A DNA stretch of 64,000 nt, taken from assembly GCA_963575745.1 (NCBI GenBank), contig CAUYUJ010011170.1:210001-274000 (forward strand). The letters are read 5' to 3'. The stretch is from Prorocentrum cordatum. Taxonomy: Eukaryota > Sar > Dinophyceae > Prorocentrales > Prorocentraceae. The notes under the pieces are model-generated. The model saw only the letters and a program-made list of their open reading frames with translations, did no database searches and had not been told where the DNA came from. Numbering within the stretch: the first letter of the stretch is position 1; each line of letters begins with the position of its first letter. Made by a program: the position numbers and the translations under genes. Positions 1 to 10,405 of this stretch are shown one piece after another.

Positions 1-1690
1 CGCGCCAGACGAGCTGGCCGCTGCGCGCGCATGCGTTGGCGCGGCTGCAGAGATGCACCAGCCAACGCCAAGCGTTCATCGAAATCGCTGCCGCGCGGGT
101 TATGCAAGCCAAGATGCGGGTGGGTGGGTGGGACATTAACAGGGGCACGAGGCGCGTCAGATGGCGTGTACAAAGCAAATGCACCGCGCAGGTTGCAAAA
201 CGGAGATCGCGCGACATACGTTGCACGACGTAGATTCAGGAACATGTATTCTCTTTTTATATAAAAACACTAGGATATATCCCTCCCCCGGCGGCGTTGC
301 AATTTACATTTGGCGTGGCCCCGTCGCCCATCCTATATATGAATCCGCGCCGCCCCAGGCAGGCCGGCATCGGTCCCCCCGCCATCCTTTGAAGAAATTA
401 TGGTGCGCGCGCGTTCCTTTTATTCAAAATCGTGAGTTCTCTTAAACCCCATGCAACAGAAACTGGACGAAGTGCGCGCAGGCGCGCTATCGCGCGCGGG
501 TGCCAAAATATGCGATGGGAGCTGTAACCGAGCGCCCCGATATCATGTGAGAGCCCACAGTTTTGCAAGAGAGGTTTTATACAAAAAAGCATGTGCCATG
601 CGCCCGTGCTCTTGCGGATTCTTAAGAAAACCAGTTGTTTTTCAACATTGTCATAACGTACCACCAAACGCACCCTTCGCGCGCGCGTCGAAATCGCTCG
701 AACGCCCTTGCGCGCGCGCTGTCGCAATAATCCCACGCCGAAAGCGCTCGAGCACCTGAAGTTTCGCAAGGGTTTCAAAAACTACTGTATTGAAAGTAGA
801 TGCGGGCACATGGTTTTGCAACATCAGCTCTTGAAGTCTGCGCTCGCGGTCTCGCGGATTCTTCAGAGGACCAGACCTTATTTCCTCATCATGTTCGTCG
901 AGTTGTGCCAACCGAGCCCCTCGTGCCACATGTCGCACTCATTCGAATGTCCTTGCCCGCAGGCTGAGGCGGGGGGCGATCCGTGCCCAGCGATGCCGCG
1001 CGGGCCACTCGCGCGCTCCGGCCGCGCGCGCATGTCGAATTCTTTCTTGAACACCTTTCATCGTCGACGCGAGGACACTGTCATCGTTGTCGGGGGGCGC
1101 GATCAGGCTCCGCCATTAGCTTTGCCGTCGCCATCGCCGCCGCCGTCGCCATCGTCGCTGCTCTCAGAATCGCGTCTACCGTTGTCGGCGTCGCCGTGAT
1201 CCCACACCCGCCCAAGTCGCTGACTCGCACTGAAGTGCCCGCTTGGATATGCCCAGCAGTCAGCGCCACCTCGGCCGCGTCGGTCGCGCCAAACTGGCTT
1301 GGTCGCTGCGCGCGCGAGCTTGCGCGGGCTAGCTCGACCACAGAGACTGGTACGTCGCAATCGCCGTTGCATGGGTTTTGCAAACCAAGTTGCGGGTGGG
1401 TGGGCGGGATGTTTGCACGGGCATTGGCGTTGACAATCTCAAGTTCGGCAGGATGAATCACGCCTCGTAGTTTGCGACACATGTTGCGCCGCGCTGATTG
1501 CATCACGGGCATCGCTCCGCTTAGAATGCATCACATGTATTGCACCGCGAATGGCTCGCCACATCGTTTGCATCTTATACGTCGCGCAGCACTTCTGCTC
1601 AACGTGGGTCGCACCACATCTTTTGCACCACATAACATGGCACCGCAGTGATACGCAAAGCAAGGCCCTGAGGTGAAAGCGCCGCGCGCC
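1..1690. other. GC-rich stretch without a recognised gene; short direct repeat
   Basis: No open frame here reads like a conserved protein. A 38-bp sequence containing GCGGGTGGGTGGG occurs at 97-134 and again, with a handful of changes, at 1373-1410. Both copies are preceded by similar GCGCGCG-rich sequence, so a diverged direct repeat longer than 100 bp is likely. From about 1440 to 1640 the minus strand shows a degenerate short-period pattern of the type GATGTGGTGCAA. I see no regulatory or RNA feature. Confidence 0.4.
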
Positions 1691-2750
1691 CCCCATGCCA
1701 GCCCGAGCCTGTCTGATGGCATGTGTGCCCAAGTGCGCTGATGTTTTGGCAAGCGCGATGTCCCTCGGCAGGTGGCTGGGGCAAGAGGCCCTGCACGGGC
1801 GCCGCGCGCCGCGTGCCCGCCGTGCGCCTGCAAGCCCTCGCCGGTGCGCGGTGGGGGGTGGCCGCTGTCGGCCGCGCTGCTGGGCTGCTGGCCCTGGTCC
1901 GTGGGCTGGGCGCCAGAGCAGCCCTCGCGCCGCGCCCGGGCGCCCGGCCCGCCGCCCTGCCGGGGCCTGCGGGATTGAGGGTGGGGCCCGGTCCGCGGGC
2001 GGCGCTCGTGAGGGCGACGCTGCAAGGCAAGTGGCCAGATGCGCGCGGCCGCCGCCGCGGCCGCGGGCCACCCCCTCGCGGTGCTCGGCCTGGTCGAGGG
2101 CGGCATCGCGCTTTTCAGATACCTGGTCGGAGGGGCGCGAATCTGGCACGAGCGCTTCGTTCCAGGGGATCCTGGCCCCAGACGGGCAGGCGATCGCCAC
2201 TGGCGGCGCCGACGTCGATCGCGGAGTTCAGCGCCCCAGACGGAGGCGCCGCTGGGGGCGCCTCGCCTGCGACGGGGGCGGACCGGGTCAGCAGGTTCTG
2301 CGCGTTTCCCCCGCCGGCGGCAGTGGCCGCCGCTGACTCGGCGCGAGGTTCGCTCGGTCTGGGGCCCAGGGCTCCGGCGGCCCTGAACACCGCGGGCCGC
2401 GCCATCGCGCCCGTCGCCCTGGCGGCCGCCGCCCGGGTGGCCGGCGGGCTGGGAGGGGCCGTCGCGCCTGGCGGCCGCGCTCGCGCTGGCGGCGGCTGGT
2501 CCAGGGCCCGCCCCCGCGCTGGCCCCAGGTGCCGGCGCGGCCCTGCCCGTTGCCGCGCCGGCGGCCGCGGCCAGAACGCCCGGCGGGCCGGGCCGCGGAG
2601 CGGTCGGCCTGGCGAACGCCCGCGCCGCAGTGGCGGCGGCGCTGGGCGGCGACGCGAGCTTGCAGGCCATCGTCTTGGACACGCAGGGCGCGCGATGCAT
2701 CGGCGTCCGGGCTGCCGCGGTTCGCGAGTTGCCGCGGGCCGATTGGCCTC
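1531..2750. other. GC-rich region open in several frames, no recognised product
   Basis: Both strands carry long open frames (minus 2700-1531, 389 codons; plus 1723-3048, 441 codons). Their translations are Ala/Pro/Arg/Gly-rich and share no recognisable domain, which is expected by chance in DNA this GC-rich. The minus strand may be the degenerate 5' part of a retroelement, because it follows the sequence module at 2751-2783 that also precedes an ORF1-like segment at 28.3 kb. I do not call a gene. Confidence 0.3.
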
Positions 2751-2783
2751 AGCTTGGCGGTTGGCAGCTGGAATTTTTGCGCG
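2751..2783 (-). repeat. Dispersed 33-bp module next to a microsatellite, copy 1
   Basis: On the minus strand this reads GCGCGCAAAAATTCCAGCTG followed by CCAACCGCCAAG. The same sequence occurs on the plus strand at about 28315-28346. In both places a trinucleotide array lies 5' of the module and a retroelement-like open frame lies 3'. One frame of the module gives the peptide [11 protein letters not shown] in both copies. It is probably the 5' terminal segment of a retroelement family. Confidence 0.55.
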
Positions 2784-2814
2784 CGTAGAATTTCTGATTC
2801 TGTGCGGGCCACTT

Positions 2815-2827
2815 CCATTTTGGCTCA
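2815..2827 (+). other. Relict dinoflagellate spliced-leader core
   Basis: The 13 nt CCATTTTGGCTCA equal the core of the conserved 22-nt dinoflagellate spliced leader, which ends CCATTTTGGCTCAAG. The match breaks on both sides: TT instead of AG upstream, and TG instead of AG downstream. Spliced leaders are trans-spliced onto mRNA, so a genomic copy away from an SL RNA gene usually marks retroposition of a processed transcript. A (CTC)n tract follows at once, so any retroposed gene body is unrecognisable. A chance 13-mer match is unlikely but not excluded. Confidence 0.5.
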
Positions 2828-2922
2828 TGCTTCTCCTCCTCCTCCTCCTCCCCCTTCTCCTCCTCCTCCTCCTCCTCCTCCTCCTCCTCCTCCTCCTCCT
2901 CCTCCTCCTCCTCCTCCTCTTT
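2828..2922 (+). repeat. (CTC)n microsatellite
   Basis: Almost pure CTC trinucleotide array with one CCCC interruption near 2850. It generates spurious poly-Leu, poly-Pro and poly-Arg open frames on both strands. Confidence 0.95.
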
Positions 2923-3114
2923 ATTTGTTTCATCCGTTTGCTTCGAGCTTTCCTTACTTTTTTCCTGCCTTCATTGTCCTCATCCTCCTCACCCTCCTCC
3001 CCGTCCAGCTCCTTTTCTCACCCACCATCAGTCTATCAGCCGTCGTAATCCGCGGTTTGTCGTCACTGCTCCATCGTCGTGGTGAGCATGCAGTTGTGCA
3101 TGATGCAGATTAAG

Positions 3115-3310
3115 GTTGTTTTGTTCATGATGTTTTTGAAATTGTGTTGATGGTGTTTGTGGTGGTTGTGATGATGAGTATGGTGCTTATGAGTGTGATG
3201 ATGGGTATGGCGATGCGTATGTATGGTGTAGATCGTCGTCACGAGGGTAATGGCGATTACGATAGCGGTGATGATGACGGTGATGATGATGGTGACGATG
3301 ATGATGCGCC
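3115..3310 (+). repeat. Degenerate GATG/GTGATG-rich tract
   Basis: Imperfect GAT/GTG trinucleotide-like repeats, densest at 3260-3305. They yield Met/Asp-rich or His-rich translations that I do not treat as genes. Confidence 0.8.
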
Positions 3311-3589
3311 CGGGGGGCGACGAGTCCCACCAGCCCTCTGGGCGTAGGCGGTTTAGGGAGTTTCCTCTTCCATCCTTCCTTTTTCCCTTTCGGTCGGGGA
3401 GGGGTTACCCCTCCCCCCACCCCCTCCCCTGGACATGGACGGGGGGGGCCGCTGGTCGGCAGAGCGTCCAAGATGGCTTCGGCGACGAAGCCACAACCAT
3501 TGATGTTACTAAGGTGTTGGCCCTATTTTGGCTTCGTGTGGGGGCGACGCTAATTCCCACCCCTCATTTCTTTGATAGATCTCTTCCAA

Positions 3590-3800
3590 GATGGCCCCAA
3601 GAACCGCCCAGGAGGCCCCAAGAGGTCCCAAGATGGCCCCAAGATGGCCCCAAGAGGCCCCCAGGAGGCACCCAAGAGACCCCCAAGAGGCCCCGAGAGA
3701 CCCCCAAGAGGCCACAAGAGGCTCCCCGAGATGCGCAAGACTAAGAATCCCCCAGGACCGCCAAGAGGCCCCAAAGACGGCCCAAGAGGCCCCCAAACTC
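3590..3800 (-). repeat. CCCCAAGAGGCC-type minisatellite, block 1
   Basis: About fifteen degenerate units of 10-14 bp based on CCCCAAGAGGC (GGCCTCTTGGGG on the other strand), with AAGATGGCC variants. The same unit recurs at 7500-7740, 8010-8170, 8655-8775, 18430-18650, 24665-25000, 38655-38890 and 42755-42835. Its translation is the spurious peptide series LGASWGPLGG. Confidence 0.85.
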
Positions 3801-3804
3801 GCCA

Positions 3805-4060
3805 GTGTCCTCCTCCTCCTTTTGTTCTTTCTCCTCCTCCTCGTCCTTCTCCTTCTCCTCCTCCTCGTCCTTCTCCTTCTCCTCCTCCTCCTTCTCCTCC
3901 TTCTTGTCCTCCACGTCCTCGCCCTCCTCCATTTTCTCATCCTCATATTCCTCCTCCTCATTCCTCCCCCTTCCTCCTCCTGGTCCTCCTCCTGGTCCTC
4001 CTCCGGCTCCTCATCTTCTTCCTCCTACTCCGACGACGACGACGACGACTCCTACATCCT
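3805..4060 (+). repeat. (TCC)n-rich tract
   Basis: Imperfect TCC/CTC/TTC repeats with a short (GAC)n run near 4030. It directly follows the minisatellite block, a pairing of array types that recurs in the window. Confidence 0.85.
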
Positions 4061-4607
4061 CCCCCTCTTGGGGCATATGGCGGCTTACCCCGCCCATTGT
4101 CCTTCTGCGTGCTCCCCCGCTTCCCTCATCACCTCCACTCCCCCTGGGGCTCATTTCTGGACGGGCTGGCGGGGATACGCGAAGCGTTTAGAATTCTGTT
4201 TGACGCAGCGACCAAGAACAGGAATTTCATATGGAGGGTCAATAGACCACGGGAAACCATTGGTGCGCCACGCGCATAAGGTGTCCGATATGGCTCAAAG
4301 TGGCCACGCGAAAGGGAATCAAGGATGGGTGTACCCGAGAACCACATACACCTAAATAGCACCCCACGAAAGCCCAGAGATGGTTCCAAGAGAGGCCCCA
4401 TAGCAACACCCAACATCGGCGGAATTGCGGCAACCCCCGGGTGGAGGCGCAGGCGGCAGACTTGGAGTAGCATTGTTTCAGCGACTCTTTGCAGAGCTGC
4501 GAAGCACGGCAAGCACAGCTGCCGGAGAAAGAGAACGAGAGGGAGAGAGAGCAAAGGAAATTATGAAAGAGCTGAGAAGGGGGAGAGATCGTACACCAGG
4601 CCCCAGT
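4061..4607. other. Unique-looking sequence without a gene
   Basis: No coding signal recognised. The segment GGCGGGGATACGCGAAGCGT near 4167-4187 matches, in inverted orientation, CGCTTCGCGTATCCCCACC near 38050-38070, so part of this stretch belongs to a dispersed repeat that also lies inside the insertion splitting the copia element at 38 kb. Confidence 0.35.
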
Positions 4608-5003
4608 TCATTGCAACGGGAGGTTCGCAATGTAGTCAAGCACATCATTCTGTTCTTGTCTCAGCCTGTCATCTTCGGTGAGGGCATCGGCGGCAGCGTC
4701 GTCAATTCGGTTCAGCACTGTCCGAAGCTTTTTCAGACGGGTTTTGTAGAGCGCAGCCTGACTCTTGACCGCCACGTGTCCCCTGGCACGTTGAGGCGTA
4801 CAAGAATGCCAGGCGCTGTATGGCAGGGTGTCCAGTTGCCTTCCAGGATGGGCGCTTCGCCGAGACATCCTCACCTTAAGACGCCTTCTGCTAAGAACTA
4901 GCGTTTCGCCTGAGACATTTTCAGAAAACTGCGATTTCACAATCTCCGGCCCATTCCTTGGAATTTCCACCATGGCCATTTCGCCTGAGACATCCTTGCA
5001 CAA
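4608..5003 (-). CDS. Unrecognised 131-codon ORF fragment
   Basis: The C-terminal half has a plausible amphipathic, charged composition (KTRLKKLRTVLNRIDDAAAD, then LTEDDRLRQEQNDVLDYIAN), unlike the low-complexity translations around it. The N-terminal part overlaps three short direct copies of a CGCCTGAGACAT-like motif at about 4855, 4905 and 4980 and may not be coding. No domain is recognised. It may be a fragment of a decayed gene or transposon. Confidence 0.25.
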   Translation of the reverse strand: MCKDVSGEMAMVEIPRNGPEIVKSQFSENVSGETLVLSRRRLKVRMSRRSAHPGRQLDTLPYSAWHSCTPQRARGHVAVKSQAALYKTRLKKLRTVLNRIDDAAADALTEDDRLRQEQNDVLDYIANLPLQ

Positions 5004-5518
5004 TTATGGAATATGTACAGTGCTGGGTTACATATATGTTCAGAGCGATCTCTCTCCGACGGCCTGCGGGGCCCGCCCCTCTGAACGCCCCCCCCCCCCG
5101 CCTCGCGGAAGCAGACCCCGCTGGAACGACCCCGGGGCGTAGCCCCCGGGCCCCAGGGGAACGAGCCTCGGGAACGAGACCCTGTAGGACATTGCAGCCG
5201 AAGGCTCAAACGGTGTTTTGGTTTCCCCCCGAGCAAGCCCTCGAGCTTTTCCTCCGGGGGGAATGGGGGCCCGTCTGTCTGGGTATTCCTTTAGGAGGAA
5301 GGGCCTGTTGGGCCTACCTCTGGGGGCTCATGAGCAGTTTTTGTTTTTCCCGGACCTGGCGGAGGGGTCCCCGTCGCGTGTTCCCCTGGGGGGGTCTGTG
5401 GGGGACCACGGGCGTAACGCCGGCGGAAGTCGGCGGAACTTCGCAGGTTTACTTCGGCCGCCATCTGGCAGAACCGCTCCAGGAAGGCAGAGACGACCCC
5501 AAGATGGTCTGCAAGATG
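5004..5518. other. No gene recognised
   Basis: Contains C- and G-homopolymer runs (5089-5099) and GGGG/CCCC-rich sequence. Long open frames exist on both strands but have no recognisable content. Confidence 0.3.
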
Positions 5519-5800
5519 ACGCGACCTTGTCAACTTACCGGGGGTCGACCTTGTCAATTTACCGGGGGTCGACCTCGTCGATTTACCGGGGGTCGACCTT
5601 GTCAACTTACCGGGGGTCGACCTCGTCAATTTACCAAGGGTCGACCTTGTCAACTTGCCAGGGGTCGACCTTGTCAACTTACCAGGGGTCGACCTTATCA
5701 CTTTACCGGGCGTCGACCTTGTCACTTTACCGGGGGTCGACCTTTTCAACTTATCGGGGGTCGACCTCGTCAACTTACCTGGGGTCGACTTTGTCATTCT
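5519..5800 (+). repeat. 24-bp satellite array (TCGACC...ACTTACCGGGGG), copy 1
   Basis: About twelve units of 24 bp, consensus TCGACCTTGTCAACTTACCG plus GGGG, each with a SalI-like GTCGAC. A second array of the same unit lies at 17947-18210. Because 24 is divisible by three and the unit lacks stops in several frames, the array is open on both strands (for example the minus-strand repeat RSTPGKLT), which is a by-product of the period. Confidence 0.95.
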
Positions 5801-6290
5801 ATAACAGAATCATATCGCGAAAGCGTGGGCAGCGTAAATGGGGGCCGACTCTGGCCCCGGGCCATGTGCACCCCACCGACCCCCATGATTTGCCATGAGG
5901 ACGCCGGCCCTGCTTGCGACCCTTACGACCTAAGGCCACTAGATAATAACTTAGACTCATTTGGACAAAGATTTCGCAGGGCACGAGAGTGGTACTATTT
6001 TACACGTGTCCTGTTTGTACATATTGATTATCCTCCCCCCTTCCCCCCCCTCTCCCCCCCCCCCCGCCCCTCCAAGAAGCGCGCGGGAGGGCCCCGGGAA
6101 GTTGAAGCCCCCAGAGGCCCCCAAGCGAGCCCCAAGACGGCCCAGGAGAGCGCCAAGGTGGTCGGAGACGCCCCGACATGCCTTATGGGCTCCATCTTCT
6201 CTGTGTTTCGCTTTCTCGCAACTCACGCCCGCGAGCCCTCCAAAGTCGGGGTTCGTGGCAATATCAGGTATTTGTATTGCTAGGTCCCTC
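5801..6290 (+). repeat. Composite repeat downstream of the 24-bp satellite, copy 1
   Basis: Sequence from TATAACAGAATCATATCGCG through GTGGGCAGCGTAAATGGGGG and CATTTGGACAAAGATTTCG is shared with 18205-18440. A further block near 6178-6265 (TTTCTCGCAACTCACGCCC) is shared with 18775-18855. The block order is the same in both places, so satellite plus downstream blocks form one composite element of roughly 0.8-0.9 kb. A C-rich tract (6030-6070) separates the blocks here; the CCCCAAGAGGC minisatellite does so in copy 2. Confidence 0.8.
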
Positions 6291-7490
6291 TGGCAGCGGT
6301 CTTGGAATTGTCCTGCATTTCCCGGGGGGCGGGGGGGGGGCGACTAGACCTTCTCAACCTCCAGCCCGCAAGGCATCCCAGCCCCAAGACGGGCTGGGCT
6401 GGCGGCTGAGGAGGCCCATGATGTCACCTGAAGCCCCGCGAAGACGGCTGTGAAAGCCGCGCAGGCACAGTGGCGGGACTCGCCGAAGGCAGTTGGATAG
6501 AAGATGGGATCGCGAAACATCTTCTTGAAGCGACGCCTCATCGGCGGCTGCGCCCGGGCCAAGAACTGTGGATTCGGCAACGCTACTTTGGGCGGCATCG
6601 TGGATTCGGCCAGGACTCTGGCCAAGAAGAACAGAGGAGGGTTCCACCGGAATCCTGAACATTTTCCCGATCCGAAATGGCAGCAGGTGGGGGAATGTGT
6701 TTTTGTTCGTTTCTGACGTCGCGCGGTAGTTTTGAGAAGTGAGGAGGAGACGCGTGAGGAGAAGAGGAGGAGGAGGAGGAGAAGTGAGGAGGAGAGGAGA
6801 GGAGAAGTGAGAAGTGAGTCTGATCACGTTTAGGAGAGAAGTGAGAGGGAGAAGGAGGGCCCCCCAACGCGGCCTAGTGATTCGGCAAAAAGATGAATTG
6901 GTGATGGAGGGGGCCAGGATGCGAAGTACCTCGGGGGAAGAGGTAGGATACTACTGGGGGGTAGCTAAGCAAGACGAGACATCTTAAGGGGCGCAATCGT
7001 GCCGATAACTGATATCGCTATCCATCGAATCTCTCTCGGGGCGCGTTCGGACCATAACTCAGAACTCAGAGGCGACTCCAGTCGTGGCAGCGAAGGGGAA
7101 CTAGTATTCCCGGGAAGCCATATTGTAGGCGACGTGATAGCGATATCGGCATCGTTTCCCCCCATATCACCCCCGGCAATACGACGCTGGACCCAGATCG
7201 CAGCAAGCTTGAATAATAAAACATAAATCGCGAAACACTCAACCTTCCCTCAGCCGCGAGGAATGAAAAACCTGACTAACACTAACTCACCCCCTGGAAC
7301 GATAATTAACGATTCCAACGGCGCCACGCGAGGGGGGGCCCTCCAACAATAACAACCCAACTTCAAACACAACGCCCCGCATCGGCGATGAATAAAGCTT
7401 TTGACGCATTGCAAAACCATCTCATGAGCAAATCACTTTGGCTTCGCACGACACAAGTCGTTGGACAGGGGGCAAAACCACCCCCAGAGA
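6291..7490. other. No gene recognised; GA-rich tract and imperfect inverted repeat
   Basis: A GGAGGA-rich tract runs from about 6735 to 6860. TGCCGATA...TCGCTATC at 7000-7022 and GATAGCGATATCGGCA at 7138-7153 form an inverted pair, except that the left arm carries a 7-nt insertion. No open frame carries a recognisable protein; the 60-90-codon frames at 6470-6716 and 6999-7226 have no supporting feature. Confidence 0.35.
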
Positions 7491-7499
7491 CCATCATAT

Positions 7500-8192
7500 C
7501 CCCGAAAGGCCCCCCACATGCCCCCAAGATGGCCCCGCAAGTCCCCCAGGGGCCCCCAAGAGGACCCCAAAACGCCTCCGACATGGCCCCATAAGGCTCC
7601 AAGAAGCCCACCATGAGGCCCCCATAAGCACGCATGCAGGCCCCGAAAGCCCCCAAGAGTGTCTTGGAAACCATTGAAACCATATGGCGCCTTCTTGGGG
7701 GAATACCGCGGCCCCTTGGGGCCGCCGTGGGGCCTCCAAGGCCGCGTTTTGGCGACGTTGGTGTCCTTGTCTGGCCGTCTTGGGCACCCCCGGCCCCCGC
7801 TTCCATCATTCGCAGGGCCTGCCGAAACAATTGTTTTTTTCGAATGAACCCCCAAAAAAGCAAATGTTCTGGACGCCCCTCCGGGCGGGCCGGGGGCGGC
7901 TTAGGCCAATAAAACAAGCCGCGGCGACGCGCCAAAAAGGGTTCAAAACAGGGGGCGAAAGCGGCGGCCCCCCGAAATTTTAGAAATTCTGATGTCCGTC
8001 ACATGTTCTGGAATAGTATTGCGGGCATCCTGGGGGCCTCTTGGGCGCTCCTGGGGGCCTCTTGGGGGCCTACTGGGCCGCTCTTGGGAGCCTATTGGGG
8101 GCCTCTCGGAGGCCCTTGAAGGCCTCTCGGGGGCCTCTTGGGAGCCTTTGGGGGCGTCTTGGGGGCCGCCAAAGCTCCCAGAGGGGTCAAAG
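7500..8192. repeat. CCCCAAGAGGCC-type minisatellite, block 2
   Basis: Units read CCCCAAGA(T/G)GGCCCC at 7500-7640 and switch to the complementary GGGGGCCTCTTGG orientation at 8020-8170. Between them lies unremarkable GC-rich sequence with the same Gly/Pro-rich spurious translations. Confidence 0.75.
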
Positions 8193-8198
8193 GATTAC

Positions 8199-8648
8199 CC
8201 CAGTGCGACCCTACCTAGAAGTTGGAGCCCCTAGGAAAGCAGCATTAATTGCTATGCTCTGCTCTGCTGTGCTGCGCTTTGCTGTGCTGCACGGTGCTAT
8301 GCTGTGTTGTGCTGTGCTGCGCTATGATATGCTATGCTATGATGCGCTATGCTATGCTATGCTATGATGTGCTACGCTCTGCTATGCTATGCTGTGCTGT
8401 GCTATGCTAAGGCTCGGCGAAACTAAGATGAAGGCACGCTAAGCTAAGATAAACCTGAGCTACGATGGAGCTAAGCTAAGCCAAAATGAATTAAGCTAAG
8501 CTAAGATGAGATAAACAACGCTAAGCTAAGGGGGCGCCCCTGGGGGAACCGCGGGGCGGATGCTGGGGGAACCGCCCGGGGCGGGACCCACTGCCCGGCC
8601 TTTTTAAGCTAAGAGAGTAAGAACCCTCTAGGCAGAGCCTAGGTAGGG
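8199..8648 (+). mobile_element. Microsatellite-cargo element with CCCTACCTAG termini, copy a
   Basis: Starts with CCCAGTGCGACCCTACCTAG and ends with GAGCCTAGGTAGGG, giving inverted termini CCCTACCTAG/CTAGGTAGGG. The interior is a GCTAT/GCTGT pentamer-like array, then a GCTAA array, then a conserved block (GGGGAACCGCGGGGCGGATG ... CCACTGCCCGGCC ... GTAAGAACCCTCTAGGCAGA). No ORF is present. The flanks (GAGGGGTCAAAG on the left, AACAACAAATCTT on the right) are joined without an element at 18541-18583, which indicates insertion into a pre-existing repeat. Confidence 0.75.
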
Positions 8649-8654
8649 AAACAA

Positions 8655-8830
8655 CAACAAATCTTGGGGGTCTCTGTGGGGCCTCTTGGGGCGCTCTTTG
8701 GGGCGTCTTGGGGCGCTCTCGGGGGCCTCTCGGGGGCCGTTGGGGGCCGCCTGGAACCGCGCGGGCAGCGGCAGCATGGAGCAGCAGCAGCAGCAGCATG
8801 CAGGCGCAGCAGCAGCAGCAGAAGCCGACA
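8655..8830 (+). repeat. Minisatellite remainder and (CAG)n
   Basis: GGGGCCTCTTGGGGCGCTC units continue to about 8750 and are followed by CAG/GCAGCAG repeats at 8765-8820. This is the right-hand continuation of the repeat interrupted by the element at 8199-8648. Confidence 0.8.
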
Positions 8831-9263
8831 ACTGACAAATCACGCGCAGGCAGAACCCCCACTTGGGAGAAATGACGGGTGTCCGATCGAAATTGGCCCC
8901 CTTGGAACGATGAACAACCGGCTCGAATGCACTTACCGGGTCGCCCCTTCATATCCAGGGGTGATCCCCCCAGAACTTCGGAATCAACCCCTTAGCCACG
9001 TCTAGCAGCAGCGACGAGTCATCCGCGCGTCCAAAACGGGGCAGTTTGCCACTTTTGGAGCAAACGTGGACCCCAAACATGATCGCCAGCGCGTGGATCC
9101 GCAACAGATTCGCACTTAGAGGAAAGGGCGAGGAAGTCTCCACCCCCTTCCCGTTCGCCTCCCTCTTAGAAAGTCTGAGGAGCTTGGGCGCGCTGAGCAG
9201 AGAGGCTCACAGCCTCTGGACACGTCGAGCTGCTGTATTGCTCGGCTCGCGGCCACAGCCGCA

Positions 9264-10405
9264 TCACTTCGAAAAGCTAGCCACCGTCTTCGCGGCGGCA
9301 GCTCTGGTCTCCCAGCGGCCCTTGAGTTCGCTCTGCGGGATGATGCCTGCGGCCGGGGGCGCCTGGAACAGGATGCGCTCCAAAACGTTCGCGCTCTGCG
9401 CGTTCCCAATCAACTGGCCCATCTTGTGCGGAGTCATGTCCATCTTGTCCACCAGCTTGGGGTCGATGCCCATCAGACGGAGCCGCTCGTTCACCGTCTG
9501 CCTGCGGCCGCGGGTCGAAACCCAGTGCCCTTCGGCCCTGGAGCGCGTCAGGCAAGGAGATTTACCCACCATCCACCCAGGCTTAGTAGACTCAATGTCC
9601 ATCACCAGGGTTTCCTTGAGTGGACCCAGCCCCGACGCAACGGCATCCTTCATGAGCTTCAGGAAGCTCTGCCTGGCGAACGCAGAGCTCTTCGGAGGCA
9701 TGCTCTTCGCGACCTCCTTCGCGCCGGGATCCAGGAAGTCGTCGATCTTGACGCTGCCGATGTCCGCTGGCCAAGTGAACGTATTCTTGTCGATTTTCTT
9801 CGCGATGCCCACAAACCACAGCCGCTTTCTGTTCTGGGGCACCCCGTGGTCCACTGAGTTGAGCAACTTAAGGTGCACATTGTAGTAGCCAGACTTTAGC
9901 TCGCGCAAGCGTTTCACGATGGCTGCCAATGTATTGGAATGATGGATCAGCAGGCCCTCGGCGTTCTCTAAAATCCCCTCGAGCGCGCAGAAGACCTCGT
10001 CGATGACTCGCCCACGCGCGTCGGATTTGCCTTTTTTTCCCGCCAGCGGAGAAGGGCTGACACGGGAAGCCGCACTCGTAGACGTTCGGTGTCAATGGTT
10101 GGTTCATGATGGCCCGATAATTGCGCCCGAAGATGTCGTCGTACCAGCGAGTCTCTCCGTAGTTGCTCATCTAGAACTTCTTGGCGGTTGTGTCCTTGTC
10201 GCAAGCTCCCACGTGCACCAAGTCGTCGCGAAGGCCGAGGCCGTGGAAGGCGTGGCTGATCGACGACATGCCCGAACAGTCAGAGAACAAACGGATGCGT
10301 CGACGACGCGGCGACCGTGAGCGGGCTGCATTCCGACTGGCCTTGGGGCTGGCCTTCGGCGCCCGAGGGCTCTGCTGCGCCGATTTGGCAGGCGCGCTGC
10401 CAAAA
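9264..10405 (-). pseudogene. C5-cytosine DNA methyltransferase, disrupted
   Basis: The reading order on the minus strand matches a single-domain cytosine-5 methyltransferase that moves a methyl group from S-adenosylmethionine to DNA cytosine. Motif I is FSDCSGMSSISHAFHGLGL (10287-10231); motif IV is GFPCQPFSAGGKK with the catalytic Cys codon at 10062-10060; motif VI is LEGILENAEGL with the ENV-type Glu; motif VIII is HGVPQNRKRLWFVGI; the recognition region holds SPCLTRSRAEGHW and RGRRQTVNERLRLMGI; motif X is GNAQSANVLERIL. It is broken twice: a TAG at 10173-10171 between motifs I and IV, and a frame change at the A7 run (10032-10038) after motif IV. A basic Ser/Arg stretch precedes motif I, and a TGA just upstream limits the frame to about 10405. 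DNMTs captured by retrotransposons are described in dinoflagellates; no RT adjoins this copy. The identity is well supported; loss of function is inferred. Confidence 0.88.

Noticed and set aside
1723-3048. 441-codon plus-strand ORF ending in poly-Leu
   Set aside because: GC-rich chance frame extended through the (CTC)n microsatellite.
5291-5797. Minus-strand ORF with RSTPGKLT repeats
   Set aside because: The 24-bp satellite has a period divisible by three and no stops, so it is open by construction; the same occurs at 17919-18413.
9046-9885. 280-codon plus-strand open frame
   Set aside because: It lies antisense to the methyltransferase, whose motifs are unmistakable on the minus strand.
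9264-10405. Identification of the methyltransferase as Dnmt2/TRDMT1
   Set aside because: The motif IV context (GFPCQPFSAGG) and the recognition region resemble DNA-type C5 enzymes; no Dnmt2-specific CFT motif is seen.
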